From NCBI GenBank assembly GCA_021786455.1, contig JAJYNF010000244.1, positions 1 through 5,069 on the forward strand: a stretch of 5,069 nucleotides of DNA. Direction: 5' to 3'. The notes under the pieces were generated by a model. That model had not been told where the DNA came from. It did not search any database and saw only the letters and a list, made by a program, of their open reading frames with translations. The stretch is from Acidobacteriota bacterium. Its GTDB lineage: Bacteria > Acidobacteriota > Terriglobia > UBA7540. Positions within the stretch are counted from its first letter, which is position 1. The number at the start of each line of letters is the position of its first letter. Positions 1 through 5,069 of the stretch are shown here, one piece after another. The translations under genes were made by a program, and so were the position numbers.

Positions 1-2
1 CC

Positions 3-125
3 TTCCACGAGCGCCGCGGCGGCCACACGGACCACTGCACCATCGGCCGCGCGGCCGAGCTCGCCTGGCGCCGCGCGGGGGACCCCGCCTGGCACCCGGA
101 GCTGGGCCAGCCCCACGCGGCGCCC
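3..125 (+). CDS. Partial PIG-L/LmbE-like deacetylase fragment, cut at both ends
   Basis: Frame 3 is open from the window edge and begins FHERRGGHTDHCTIGRAAEL. All 41 codons from 3 to 125 end in G or C, which strongly suggests real coding DNA from a very GC-rich genome. The segment GGHTDHCTIGRAAEL followed by AGDPAWHPELG resembles the HPDH-containing part of PIG-L (LmbE) N-acetylglucosaminyl deacetylases, where a conserved GHPDH element contributes metal and active-site residues and is often followed by an AGDP..PE.G stretch. Here the motif is HTDH. The family would normally continue for many more residues, but both the coding signal and the resemblance stop at base 125, and the same frame then runs into sequence belonging to another gene. 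The family call rests on about 40 residues and is tentative. That this frame is coding is more certain than what it encodes. Confidence 0.5.
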
Positions 126-135
126 CATGAAGATT
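120..135. other. Abrupt junction between two unrelated coding sequences
   Basis: Left of about base 126 the DNA is about 82% GC (98 of bases 1-120) and codes in frame 3 with only G/C third positions. Right of it GC falls to about 60% (36 of bases 121-180), the coding frame becomes frame 1, and codons with A or T endings appear at once. The right-hand protein starts in the middle of a recognisable GH35 domain, so neither gene has a natural end here. No inverted repeat, target-site duplication or attachment-like core is visible at the join. Confidence 0.65.
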
Positions 136-1614
136 CCACGGCAGGGACAACTCCAACTCGGGCCGCGCGAGATGAAAATGATGCCGGTTCAGGTTGCCAT
201 CCCCGGCGGCAAGCTGCGGTACTCGACCGCGGAGATCATCGCCCAAGGCTCGAATGGGAAGCGCGATTTTCTTATCGTTTACGACGAGCCGGGCCGCGTG
301 GCGGAAATAGCCTTCGCCGCTGACCGAGCGCCGCGCGTGGAGGGCGGCGTGCTCTATCAACATTGGGACAAGGAACACGACTCGCTGGTGCTGGGCATCC
401 GAGTGGAGAACCGCGAGAAATTTCTCCAAATCAATCGCCGCCTGCTGCTGGCAGTTCTGCCGCGCAAACGGGCCCTCGGCACCTGGGCGGCTCAATTCTC
501 AAGCCAAGCCTTGCCGGGCGGGGACAATGCGCAGCCGATGGATGTTCCGTGGATTACCGATGCGGCGCTGCTGGTGGCTCATGGAACGTCGAGCCACGGC
601 GTGTGGGCAGATCTCGAGTTTCGCCCCGGCGAGCACGGGCTGACTGCGCTTCTTCCCTCCGCTCCGACCAAGTGCCAGGTGGACGGCTCGCCGGCCGATT
701 TTAAGTACGACCCGCTCTGGCAAACGGCCCGCACGCGCCTCACGACGCCGGCTCTTCCAGCGAAGGCGGTCGAGATTTCCTCGGGAGAGTTTTGGGTGGA
801 GCGATTCGATCCCCACGTCGGGCGATGGGAAGCCAGCTCGCTTCAGGCGCTCGATGAAACGGGACTTGTTCCTTACGGATACGTCAAATACCGAGCCGTC
901 TCCCCCCCCGCCAAGTCGTCGGACAAACTTTTTCTCACCAGCTACGCGGAAGACGCAAGAAAAGTTTTCGTGAACGGCGAACTGATTGCCGATCTGTCCA
1001 ACTCTCAAGCCTCCGCGGAAGCGCCATTGGCTGGCGCGGTGAAGGCGTCCGGAGACAACGTCATCCAAATTTCTTATGAAGCGTTCGGCACGCCCAATTT
1101 CGGTCGCACGCTGGGCGAGCTAAAAGGAATTGAATCGGTGAAAATCGGCGCGAATCGAGCGGGCGCACGACCCCTTGAGGGCTGGAAGCTGGCACGGTTC
1201 TTGGCGCTAGCTCAACCGCACCGGCTAAGATCCATTCCGCCTAGCGTGCGTTGGCAACCGGCTACGCTCGGCCCGCCCTCCGGCCACTCGAAGCAGGTTC
1301 CCGCGTACACTTGGGTACGGACGCGGTTTGCGTTGGAAAGGCTTCCGGCGGCGTGGTTTGCGCCGTATCGGGTAACGGTGGAGGCGGAACGTGACGCCTT
1401 GCTTTATCTCAACGGAAAATTTGTGGGGCGCTACGTGACCGTCGGGCCGCAGAAGGATTTTTATCTTCCGGAGCCTTTTTTGAACTTCGGCGGACAAAAC
1501 GAGCTGATGGTTTTGCTTGCCTACGCGGACGACCCGCGCCATGTTCGGACGCTCCGTGTGTCGCCTTACGAAGAGTTCGCGACACGACGAACCCGCGTTG
1601 AATTCGAAGCGTGA
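127..1614 (+). CDS. GH35 beta-galactosidase, C-terminal part only (5'-truncated)
   Basis: This is the accessory half of a glycoside hydrolase family 35 beta-galactosidase, an enzyme that releases terminal galactose from oligo- and polysaccharides. The first residues (GPREMKMMPVQVAIPGG..LRYSTAE) match the beta-rich domain that follows the catalytic barrel in large GH35 proteins. Two galactose-binding-like jelly-roll segments follow. The first spans about residues 200-320, with YGYVKY at 250-255 and VNG around 283. The second spans about residues 393-480, with W396, NGKFVGRY from 429 and GPQKDFYLPEPFLN at 440-453. The tail PYEEFATRRTRVEFE is typical of the family. The catalytic barrel with its two acid residues, usually 300 or more residues, is absent. 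The ATG at 127 coincides with the composition break at about 126, so it is probably an internal methionine and not the native start; no Shine-Dalgarno sequence precedes it. The product would be inactive as an enzyme. Family assignment is confident; the start is not. Confidence 0.82.
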   Translation: MKIPRQGQLQLGPREMKMMPVQVAIPGGKLRYSTAEIIAQGSNGKRDFLIVYDEPGRVAEIAFAADRAPRVEGGVLYQHWDKEHDSLVLGIRVENREKFLQINRRLLLAVLPRKRALGTWAAQFSSQALPGGDNAQPMDVPWITDAALLVAHGTSSHGVWADLEFRPGEHGLTALLPSAPTKCQVDGSPADFKYDPLWQTARTRLTTPALPAKAVEISSGEFWVERFDPHVGRWEASSLQALDETGLVPYGYVKYRAVSPPAKSSDKLFLTSYAEDARKVFVNGELIADLSNSQASAEAPLAGAVKASGDNVIQISYEAFGTPNFGRTLGELKGIESVKIGANRAGARPLEGWKLARFLALAQPHRLRSIPPSVRWQPATLGPPSGHSKQVPAYTWVRTRFALERLPAAWFAPYRVTVEAERDALLYLNGKFVGRYVTVGPQKDFYLPEPFLNFGGQNELMVLLAYADDPRHVRTLRVSPYEEFATRRTRVEFEA

Positions 1615-1650
1615 GCTTGCGCAAGAAGGCGCGCGGGCGCGTTGGAGTCG

Positions 1651-1672
1651 TTCCGGCTCCGGCGAGCCGGGA
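1651..1672 (+). other. Hairpin in the GH35-hom intergenic gap
   Basis: CCGGCTC (1653-1659), a CGGC loop and GAGCCGG (1664-1670) form a perfect 7-bp stem. A T-G and a T-A pair extend it to 9 bp. It lies 36 bases after the GH35 stop and 18 bases before the chosen hom start. No T tract follows, so it is not a canonical intrinsic terminator. It could be a weak terminator, an mRNA structure affecting hom translation, or a copy of a dispersed palindrome. Confidence 0.35.
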
Positions 1673-1690
1673 GCATCAGCCCGCCGCTCG

Positions 1691-3049
1691 GTGAGAGCAT
1701 TGAAATTCTGCGACACAATCCGCGAGCAACCACGGCCCTCGAGGCGACAGGCCGCGATCCGTCTGGGGCTGATCGGCGTGGGCACGGTGGGCAGCGGAAC
1801 GCTCCACGTGCTGAAGGAGCACCGCCAGGAAATCGAGCGGCGACTGGGTTGCCGCATCGAGGTCGAGCGCGTCTGCTCGCGGAACATTCACAAAAAAGAT
1901 TTATCGTGGTTCGGGCGCTCCGTGAAGCGAACCTCCAACTGGCGGGAGGTCGTCACCGACCCGGCCGTGGATATTGTCATCGAATTGGTGGGAGAACCCT
2001 CGACGGCGCGGGCCATCGCCCTGGCGGCGCTCGAGGCGGGCAAGCACCTGGTGACCGCGAACAAGCAGCTTGTGGCCGAGCACGGCCTCGAGCTGGTGGA
2101 GCGCAGCCGCGCCCGCCAGTTGTCTCTGGGCATTGAAGCCACAGTGGCCGGAGGAACGCCCATCCTGCACGCCATCCGCGAGGGCCTGGCAGGCGAGCAT
2201 TTTGACGCCGTCTTTGGCATCCTGAACGGAACGACAAATTACATTTTGACGGAGATGGAGCGGCGCGGCACGACCTTCGCGGACGCCTTGGCCGAAGCCC
2301 AGGCCAAAGGTTACGCGGAACCGGACCCCACGTTCGACGTGGAGGGATTCGACGCTCGGTACAAAATTGCCATTCTGGCAATGGTGTGCTTTGGCCAGGC
2401 CGTGCGGGTGAGCGATATTCCCACGCGGGGCATCCGGGAAATTGACCAAGTGGATTTCGCGTACGCGCGGCGTCTGGAGCGGACGGTGCGACTGATCGGG
2501 GCGGCCGGGCGCCGCCAGGGACGGCTGGAAATTTCCGTCCGACCGCTGATGATTCCGCGGTCCTCCCAACTGGCGAGCGTGTTGGGCGCGACCAATGGCA
2601 TCATGCTGGTCGGCAAAAAAGGGGGCGTCACCACGGTGACCGGTCGAGGCGCGGGAGGCGAGGCAACCGGGGTGGCGGTGCTCTCCGACGTGGTCGAAAT
2701 CGCCAGAACGCTCACGGCGGGTGGCAGCGGGGTGACACCGCTCGGCTACGCGCACTGGCACCCGGCGCGCATCGCCTCGCCGGGGAAAAATGTTGTGGGA
2801 ACGTATCTGCGCCTGGTGGTGCGCGACCGGCCTGGCATTCTGGCCCGGGTTTCGGCTATTTTGGCGCGCCACCGCATCAACATTGATTCGGTTCTGCAAG
2901 AACCCGCCATGCCCAAGCAGCACCTGCCGTTTGTGATGACGCTTGAGCCCACGCAAGAAAACCGAGTCGCCAGGGCGGTCGAGGAAATTTCCCGGCTGAG
3001 CTTCATGGCGCAGCGGCCGGTCCTGTTGCCGTTTGCGGATTTGCCGTAG
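1691..3049 (+). CDS. hom: Homoserine dehydrogenase with C-terminal ACT domain
   Basis: The enzyme reduces L-aspartate 4-semialdehyde to L-homoserine with NAD(P)H in the cytoplasm, the branch point to threonine and methionine. Numbered from GTG 1691 (452 aa), the Rossmann motif is GLIGVGTVGSG with G29, G31 and G34, and VTANK ends at K125. GGTP at 154-157 replaces the more usual GGIP, and NGTTNYIL starts at 179. The family signature is fully matched from A203 to K225 (AQAKGY..PDP..D..G.D...K). By alignment to the yeast enzyme, E210, D216, D221 and K225 correspond to its substrate-binding and catalytic residues. An ACT domain (YLRLVVRDRPGILARVSAIL, from about 371) suggests feedback control, typically by threonine. 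The frame is open back into the GH35 gene, but conservation begins only around residue 25. GTG 1691 is the nearest reasonable start, without a convincing Shine-Dalgarno; TTG 1598 is an alternative. Function is very secure; the start is uncertain. Confidence 0.95.
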   Translation: MRALKFCDTIREQPRPSRRQAAIRLGLIGVGTVGSGTLHVLKEHRQEIERRLGCRIEVERVCSRNIHKKDLSWFGRSVKRTSNWREVVTDPAVDIVIELVGEPSTARAIALAALEAGKHLVTANKQLVAEHGLELVERSRARQLSLGIEATVAGGTPILHAIREGLAGEHFDAVFGILNGTTNYILTEMERRGTTFADALAEAQAKGYAEPDPTFDVEGFDARYKIAILAMVCFGQAVRVSDIPTRGIREIDQVDFAYARRLERTVRLIGAAGRRQGRLEISVRPLMIPRSSQLASVLGATNGIMLVGKKGGVTTVTGRGAGGEATGVAVLSDVVEIARTLTAGGSGVTPLGYAHWHPARIASPGKNVVGTYLRLVVRDRPGILARVSAILARHRINIDSVLQEPAMPKQHLPFVMTLEPTQENRVARAVEEISRLSFMAQRPVLLPFADLP

Positions 3050-3188
3050 CCCACATCACCACTGCCCCGAGCCGCCACTTCCCGCAAAGCCCGCCTGCTT
3101 CAAGACGCGGCAAGACCCAGACCCGGCGCCCGAAGTTGGCAGACCACGAGCATGCCTTGGCAAACCCGCTCCGCCGCGTGCCGGATGT

Positions 3189-3917
3189 TTACTTTGCCAC
3201 CTCGAAGTTGAAAACCATGCCCGGCGTAATCTTGCTTCCGGGCAGCGGCAACTGCTCGAGGATGGTGCCGGAAGGTGATTGAGGCGAGGCGAGCGGAGTG
3301 ATTTGGACGTCGGTAAAACCGGCTTGAACCAACTGGCGGCGAGCTTCCGAGAGCGGCTGGCCGATAAAGCTGGGACAGAGGAAAGCGGGCGGATGCGGAC
3401 CGAGCGAAACTAAAAAATTCAACGCCGGACTGCGGACATCGGTGGCCGCCGGCGCCGGATCCTGCGCCACCACCTCGCCCGCGTCGCCGTCGGGCCAATA
3501 CACCGAGGCCACGTCCCCGATCGTAAGCCCTTGCTGAATGGTAACAATCCGCGCGGCCCGAAGGCCGGAACCGATAATGTCGGGAATGGTTACCTGGGGC
3601 GGACCCAAACTCACCAGCACGTGGACTAGCTGCCCGGGTCGGACCACGGAGCTTTCCGAAGGCATTTGCGAGAGAATGTCCCCGGAAGGGATGCGGCGGC
3701 TGTACAATTTGTCTTCTACCTTCATGTCCAGTCCGAGGCCCGCCAAGAGGTCTTGCGCGGTGCCCGCCGGCCGACCCACCAGATTCGGCACCTTTTCCTC
3801 ACGGCCATGGACGGTGAAACGAATGGTCGTGATAGCGGCCACGGCCGCGACCGCCATCAAAACCATTGCCAGAAAGAACAGCCGGAACAGCCCCCGGATG
3901 TTGGCGCGGATATCCAT
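3189..3917 (-). CDS. Membrane-anchored protein with three PASTA repeats, no kinase domain
   Basis: PASTA domains are small extracytoplasmic modules, best known from penicillin-binding proteins and Ser/Thr kinases, where some bind peptidoglycan or beta-lactams. In this 242-aa protein a short basic N-terminus (R4, R8, R12) precedes one hydrophobic helix at about residues 13-32, predicting a single-pass anchor with the rest outside. Three PASTA repeats follow. The first runs from VPNLVG (43-48) to VSLGP (102-106), the second from IPDIIG (111-116) to VSLGP (170-174), and the third from CPSFIG (181-186) to the C-terminus. There is no kinase, transpeptidase or transglycosylase domain and no room for one. 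A role in envelope sensing or as a cell-wall adaptor is inference. ATG 3917 fits the topology, but the upstream GAGAG is a weak ribosome site. From memory, Acidobacteriota carry similar stand-alone PASTA proteins next to rsmB or rpe; neither gene is seen here. It converges with hom across a gap of 139 bases. Confidence 0.88.
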   Translation of the reverse strand: MDIRANIRGLFRLFFLAMVLMAVAAVAAITTIRFTVHGREEKVPNLVGRPAGTAQDLLAGLGLDMKVEDKLYSRRIPSGDILSQMPSESSVVRPGQLVHVLVSLGPPQVTIPDIIGSGLRAARIVTIQQGLTIGDVASVYWPDGDAGEVVAQDPAPAATDVRSPALNFLVSLGPHPPAFLCPSFIGQPLSEARRQLVQAGFTDVQITPLASPQSPSGTILEQLPLPGSKITPGMVFNFEVAK

Positions 3918-3946
3918 CGCTCTCGATGATGATGGATGCCGGAGGA

Positions 3947-3974
3947 TTTATCAAGGGTGGCCTGTTCTGAGCAA
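3947..3974 (-). promoter_or_regulatory. Weak candidate promoter for the PASTA gene
   Basis: On the minus strand TTGCTC (3969-3974) and GATAAA (3947-3952) are separated by 16 bases. They match the sigma-70 boxes at 3 and 4 of 6 positions. The predicted start site would fall about 20-25 bases upstream of the PASTA ATG. The match is weak and could be chance. Confidence 0.2.
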
Positions 3975-4331
3975 CGCGGACTTGTCCAGTTCACCGGTTC
4001 CGGACGCACTTCGCTCCCAGAGACCTTGCGGAGGGGCATGAAATAAGGCTGCCTCGGCCGGGCCGAAATAATTGGCCGTGAATGGGCGGCCCGCATTAGT
4101 GATCGTGATGCGCGTCCCTTCACGGTGAAGCTCAACCGGTTCGCTTTGGGCCACCATGGCAAGCGCCACGGCCGCATTTTCTACTCCAAGAAAGCCGCCG
4201 AGCAGAATGAAAACAACCCCCAGAGCGCGGCGCCCGGCCGAGGCTGCTGCATTATAACGAACAATCCTTCCGTTTGGCTGGCAGATGCTGATGGGTTGGT
4301 ACGAAGCAGTTTTCACAATCCGTGCTGCCAA
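3951..4331 (-). pseudogene. Frameshifted N-terminal remnant of a DUF6807 (PmoA-family) secreted protein
   Basis: One frame is open for 126 codons from ATG 4331 to a stop at 3951-3953. Its middle has a hydrophobic, signal-like segment (residues 36-50, ALGVVFILLGGFLGV). After that comes EGTRITITNAGRPFTANYFG (71-90), resembling the mature N-terminus of DUF6807/PmoA-family proteins, which typically read 'I.I.GKPFT.YYFGP..KPYL.PLR..SG..VTR'. The expected continuation appears one base out of phase: QPYFMPLRKVSGSEV is encoded at 4007-4051. The shift therefore lies around 4048-4055. Beyond it no family sequence is clear in either frame, and the PASTA gene begins where most of the protein should be. 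The signal-like segment has no start codon nearby in its own frame. The other frame has ATG 4252 and a hydrophobic stretch but stops at 4181-4183, so a second, compensating shift is possible. An intact, unrelated small membrane protein cannot be excluded. Confidence 0.5.
4251..4256 (-). promoter_or_regulatory. Isolated perfect TATAAT box before the DUF6807 remnant
   Basis: The minus strand reads TTCGTTATAATGC, containing a perfect -10 hexamer 70-100 bases before the DUF6807-like sequence. No -35 box is recognisable at 16-18 bases upstream, and no extended -10 TG is present. It may be a leftover promoter of the decayed gene or chance. Confidence 0.2.
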
Positions 4332-4575
4332 AATGCCCGCCCGAAATCCGTGGGGCTGTACTCTGAGGATATCGCGCTAGAGCACCCTCCACGCGGAGGG
4401 CAACGGGTGGCATGAAGGGCATCCGCCGCGCAAAATTCAGCGGCCATGGCCGGGCCGAAAGGATGGCACCAACACCTGCCCGGGTCGAGACACACCCCAA
4501 CGCGGTCCTTGGCCGCGTCGTAATCCCGCGCGTCATACGAATGGGCCATTGCGGCAGCCGCGAGTCGCCTGTCAG
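4332..4575. other. Gene-free interval downstream of HU, with a short hairpin
   Basis: This interval of about 240 bases between the HU stop and the DUF6807 remnant contains open frames on the minus strand (for example ATG 4549). They lack ribosome sites, are rich in Cys, Pro and Arg, and show no recognisable domain. A perfect 6-bp hairpin CCCTCC-ACGC-GGAGGG lies at 4385-4400 without a following T tract. No rho-independent terminator was found directly after HU. It may be decayed coding sequence or simple spacer. Confidence 0.4.
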
Positions 4576-4875
4576 CTACTTCTTTTTGGGAGGCACAACA
4601 GCGTCCTTAAACGCCTTAGCCAGCCGAAACTTTACAACCGTTTTGGCCGGGATCTTGATGGCTTCGCCGGTCTGAGGATTCCGGCCCATGCGCTCCTTGC
4701 GGTGAGCCTTCACGGCTTTGCCCAGACCAGGGACGACAAACTGCCCGTTGGTCTTGCATTCTTTAGTCGCCAAAGCGACCAGTTCCTCAAGTACGCCGGC
4801 CACCGCCTTTTTCTGAAGCTCCAACTTGTCGGCCAGATGCCCTACCACCTGGGACTTGGTCATCACTTTCGCCAT
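4576..4875 (-). CDS. hup: HU-family histone-like DNA-binding protein
   Basis: HU is a small dimeric nucleoid protein that bends and compacts DNA. The 99-aa product begins MAKVMTKSQVVGHLADKLEL, the usual helical HU dimerisation region, which extends to about residue 42. The beta-arm follows. PGLGKAVKAHRKERMGRNPQTG (49-70) aligns with the family signature GFG.F......R.GRNP.TG, and P67 corresponds to the proline that intercalates into DNA. The C-terminal KIPAKTVVKFRLAKAFKDAV (74-93) is standard. Two deviations are visible: the signature has leucine (GLGK) where phenylalanine is common, and the protein ends in PPKKK, a few residues beyond the usual length of about 90, which adds basic charge. ATG 4875 is fixed by a strong Shine-Dalgarno 5 bases upstream and by a promoter further up. 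The gene appears monocistronic, with no coding neighbour close downstream. Family assignment is certain; whether it forms homodimers is not visible. Confidence 0.95.
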   Translation of the reverse strand: MAKVMTKSQVVGHLADKLELQKKAVAGVLEELVALATKECKTNGQFVVPGLGKAVKAHRKERMGRNPQTGEAIKIPAKTVVKFRLAKAFKDAVVPPKKK

Positions 4876-4880
4876 TGCTG

Positions 4881-4892
4881 CTCCTCTCCTCC
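4881..4892 (-). promoter_or_regulatory. Double Shine-Dalgarno upstream of HU
   Basis: The minus strand reads GGAGGAG (4886-4892) directly followed by AGGAG (4881-4885), then CAGCA before the ATG. The proximal site has ideal 5-base spacing. The tandem purine-rich stretch suggests high translation, as expected for an abundant nucleoid protein, and it fixes the start codon. Confidence 0.8.
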
Positions 4893-4932
4893 ATCCAAAT
4901 TTAGGGAATCCGTCGCCCTTACGAAGGCCGAC

Positions 4933-4961
4933 ACTGTACGCAATAAAAGGGCGCGTGTCAA
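4933..4961 (-). promoter_or_regulatory. Sigma-70-type promoter of HU
   Basis: On the minus strand a perfect -35 hexamer TTGACA (4956-4961) is followed, after exactly 17 bases, by TACAGT (4933-4938), a 4 of 6 match to TATAAT that keeps the first TA and the last T. Transcription would start near 4926, giving a leader of about 50 bases with the double Shine-Dalgarno. Spacing, strand and position all fit the HU gene. Confidence 0.72.
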
Positions 4962-4991
4962 GCGATTTTGGAAGGGACGCGGGCGATGAGA

Positions 4992-5018
4992 GCCGTTTAA
5001 CGCCCGCCTTAAATCGGC
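4992..5018. promoter_or_regulatory. Imperfect dyad upstream of the HU promoter
   Basis: GCCGTTTAA (4992-5000) and TTAAATCGGC (5009-5018) are inverted repeats forming nine pairs, with one bulged T at 5014 and an 8-base spacer CGCCCGCC. The dyad sits about 30 bases upstream of the HU -35 box. It could be an operator or activator site, or part of the control of a gene beyond the window edge. No known regulator motif is recognised. Confidence 0.35.
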
Positions 5019-5069
5019 CGGAGACTCGGCGAAGAATTGAAAAACCGCCAACCGATGGATTATATTGCG

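Noticed and set aside
499..1068. Long open frames antisense to the GH35 and hom genes
   Set aside because: They are shadows of well-recognised genes on the plus strand, common at high GC. Their predicted proteins are Arg-rich with no domain.
2615..2625. A6G5 run in hom, resembling a slippery frameshift site
   Set aside because: The codons are AAA AAA GGG, so the A-AAA-AAG heptamer is not in the required phase. The protein is complete and conserved on both sides.
3050..3188. Search for a bidirectional terminator between hom and the PASTA gene
   Set aside because: Only short repeats (TTGGCA twice, a 4-bp TGCC/GGCA stem) are present, with no stem-loop plus T tract in either direction.
4441..4452. 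12-base palindrome CGGCCATGGCCG
   Set aside because: A single short GC-rich palindrome is expected by chance at this composition and has no promoter or gene next to it.
4313..4549. Minus-strand 78-codon frame beginning MAHSYDARDYDAAKDR just downstream of HU
   Set aside because: There is no Shine-Dalgarno, the composition becomes Cys/Pro/Arg-rich after the first 20 residues, and no family is recognised. Left as gene-free interval.
4863..5051. Minus-strand open frame of 62 codons starting with TTG upstream of HU
   Set aside because: It runs through the HU promoter and leader, overlaps the HU start and has no ribosome site or recognisable domain.
5055..5069. ATG GAT TAT ATT GCG on the plus strand at the window edge, a possible divergent gene start
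   Set aside because: Only five codons are visible and there is no clear ribosome site. The same bases also give a minus-strand TATAAT, so nothing can be decided.

Overview
The window reads as chromosomal DNA of a moderately high-GC (about 60%) bacterium. Acidobacteriota is the best guess. It rests on the style of three proteins: a GH35 beta-galactosidase tail ending in PYEEFATRRT, a free-standing membrane-anchored triple-PASTA protein, and a lysine-tailed HU. This is recognition by eye, not a database result. I see no phage, CRISPR, insertion sequence, rRNA or tRNA.

Layout from left to right. Bases 3-125 encode, in frame 3, a fragment resembling a PIG-L/LmbE-type deacetylase. All 41 of its codons end in G or C, and its GC is about 82%. 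The signal stops abruptly at base 126. From 127 to 1614 (+) a different frame, with ordinary composition, encodes the C-terminal non-catalytic part of a GH35 beta-galactosidase that has lost its catalytic barrel. The join at about 126 is therefore a break between two unrelated coding sequences, either an assembly chimera or a real rearrangement. At 1691-3049 (+) lies a complete homoserine dehydrogenase (hom) with its NAD(P)-binding, catalytic and ACT regulatory domains. It is preceded by a short hairpin and has an uncertain start.

The rest is on the minus strand. At 3189-3917 is a one-pass membrane protein with three PASTA repeats, convergent with hom. Directly upstream of it (3951-4331) is what I read as a decayed, frameshifted N-terminal remnant of a DUF6807 (PmoA-family) secreted protein. 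A stretch of about 240 bases with no convincing gene follows. An HU-family DNA-binding protein at 4576-4875 comes last, with a strong Shine-Dalgarno region, a well-formed sigma-70-type promoter and an upstream imperfect dyad.

The genes do not form one pathway: they cover sugar hydrolysis, threonine/methionine biosynthesis, a cell-envelope PASTA protein and a nucleoid protein. I found no undescribed system. The items most worth checking are the junction at 126, the pseudogene at 3951-4331 and the solitary PASTA protein.
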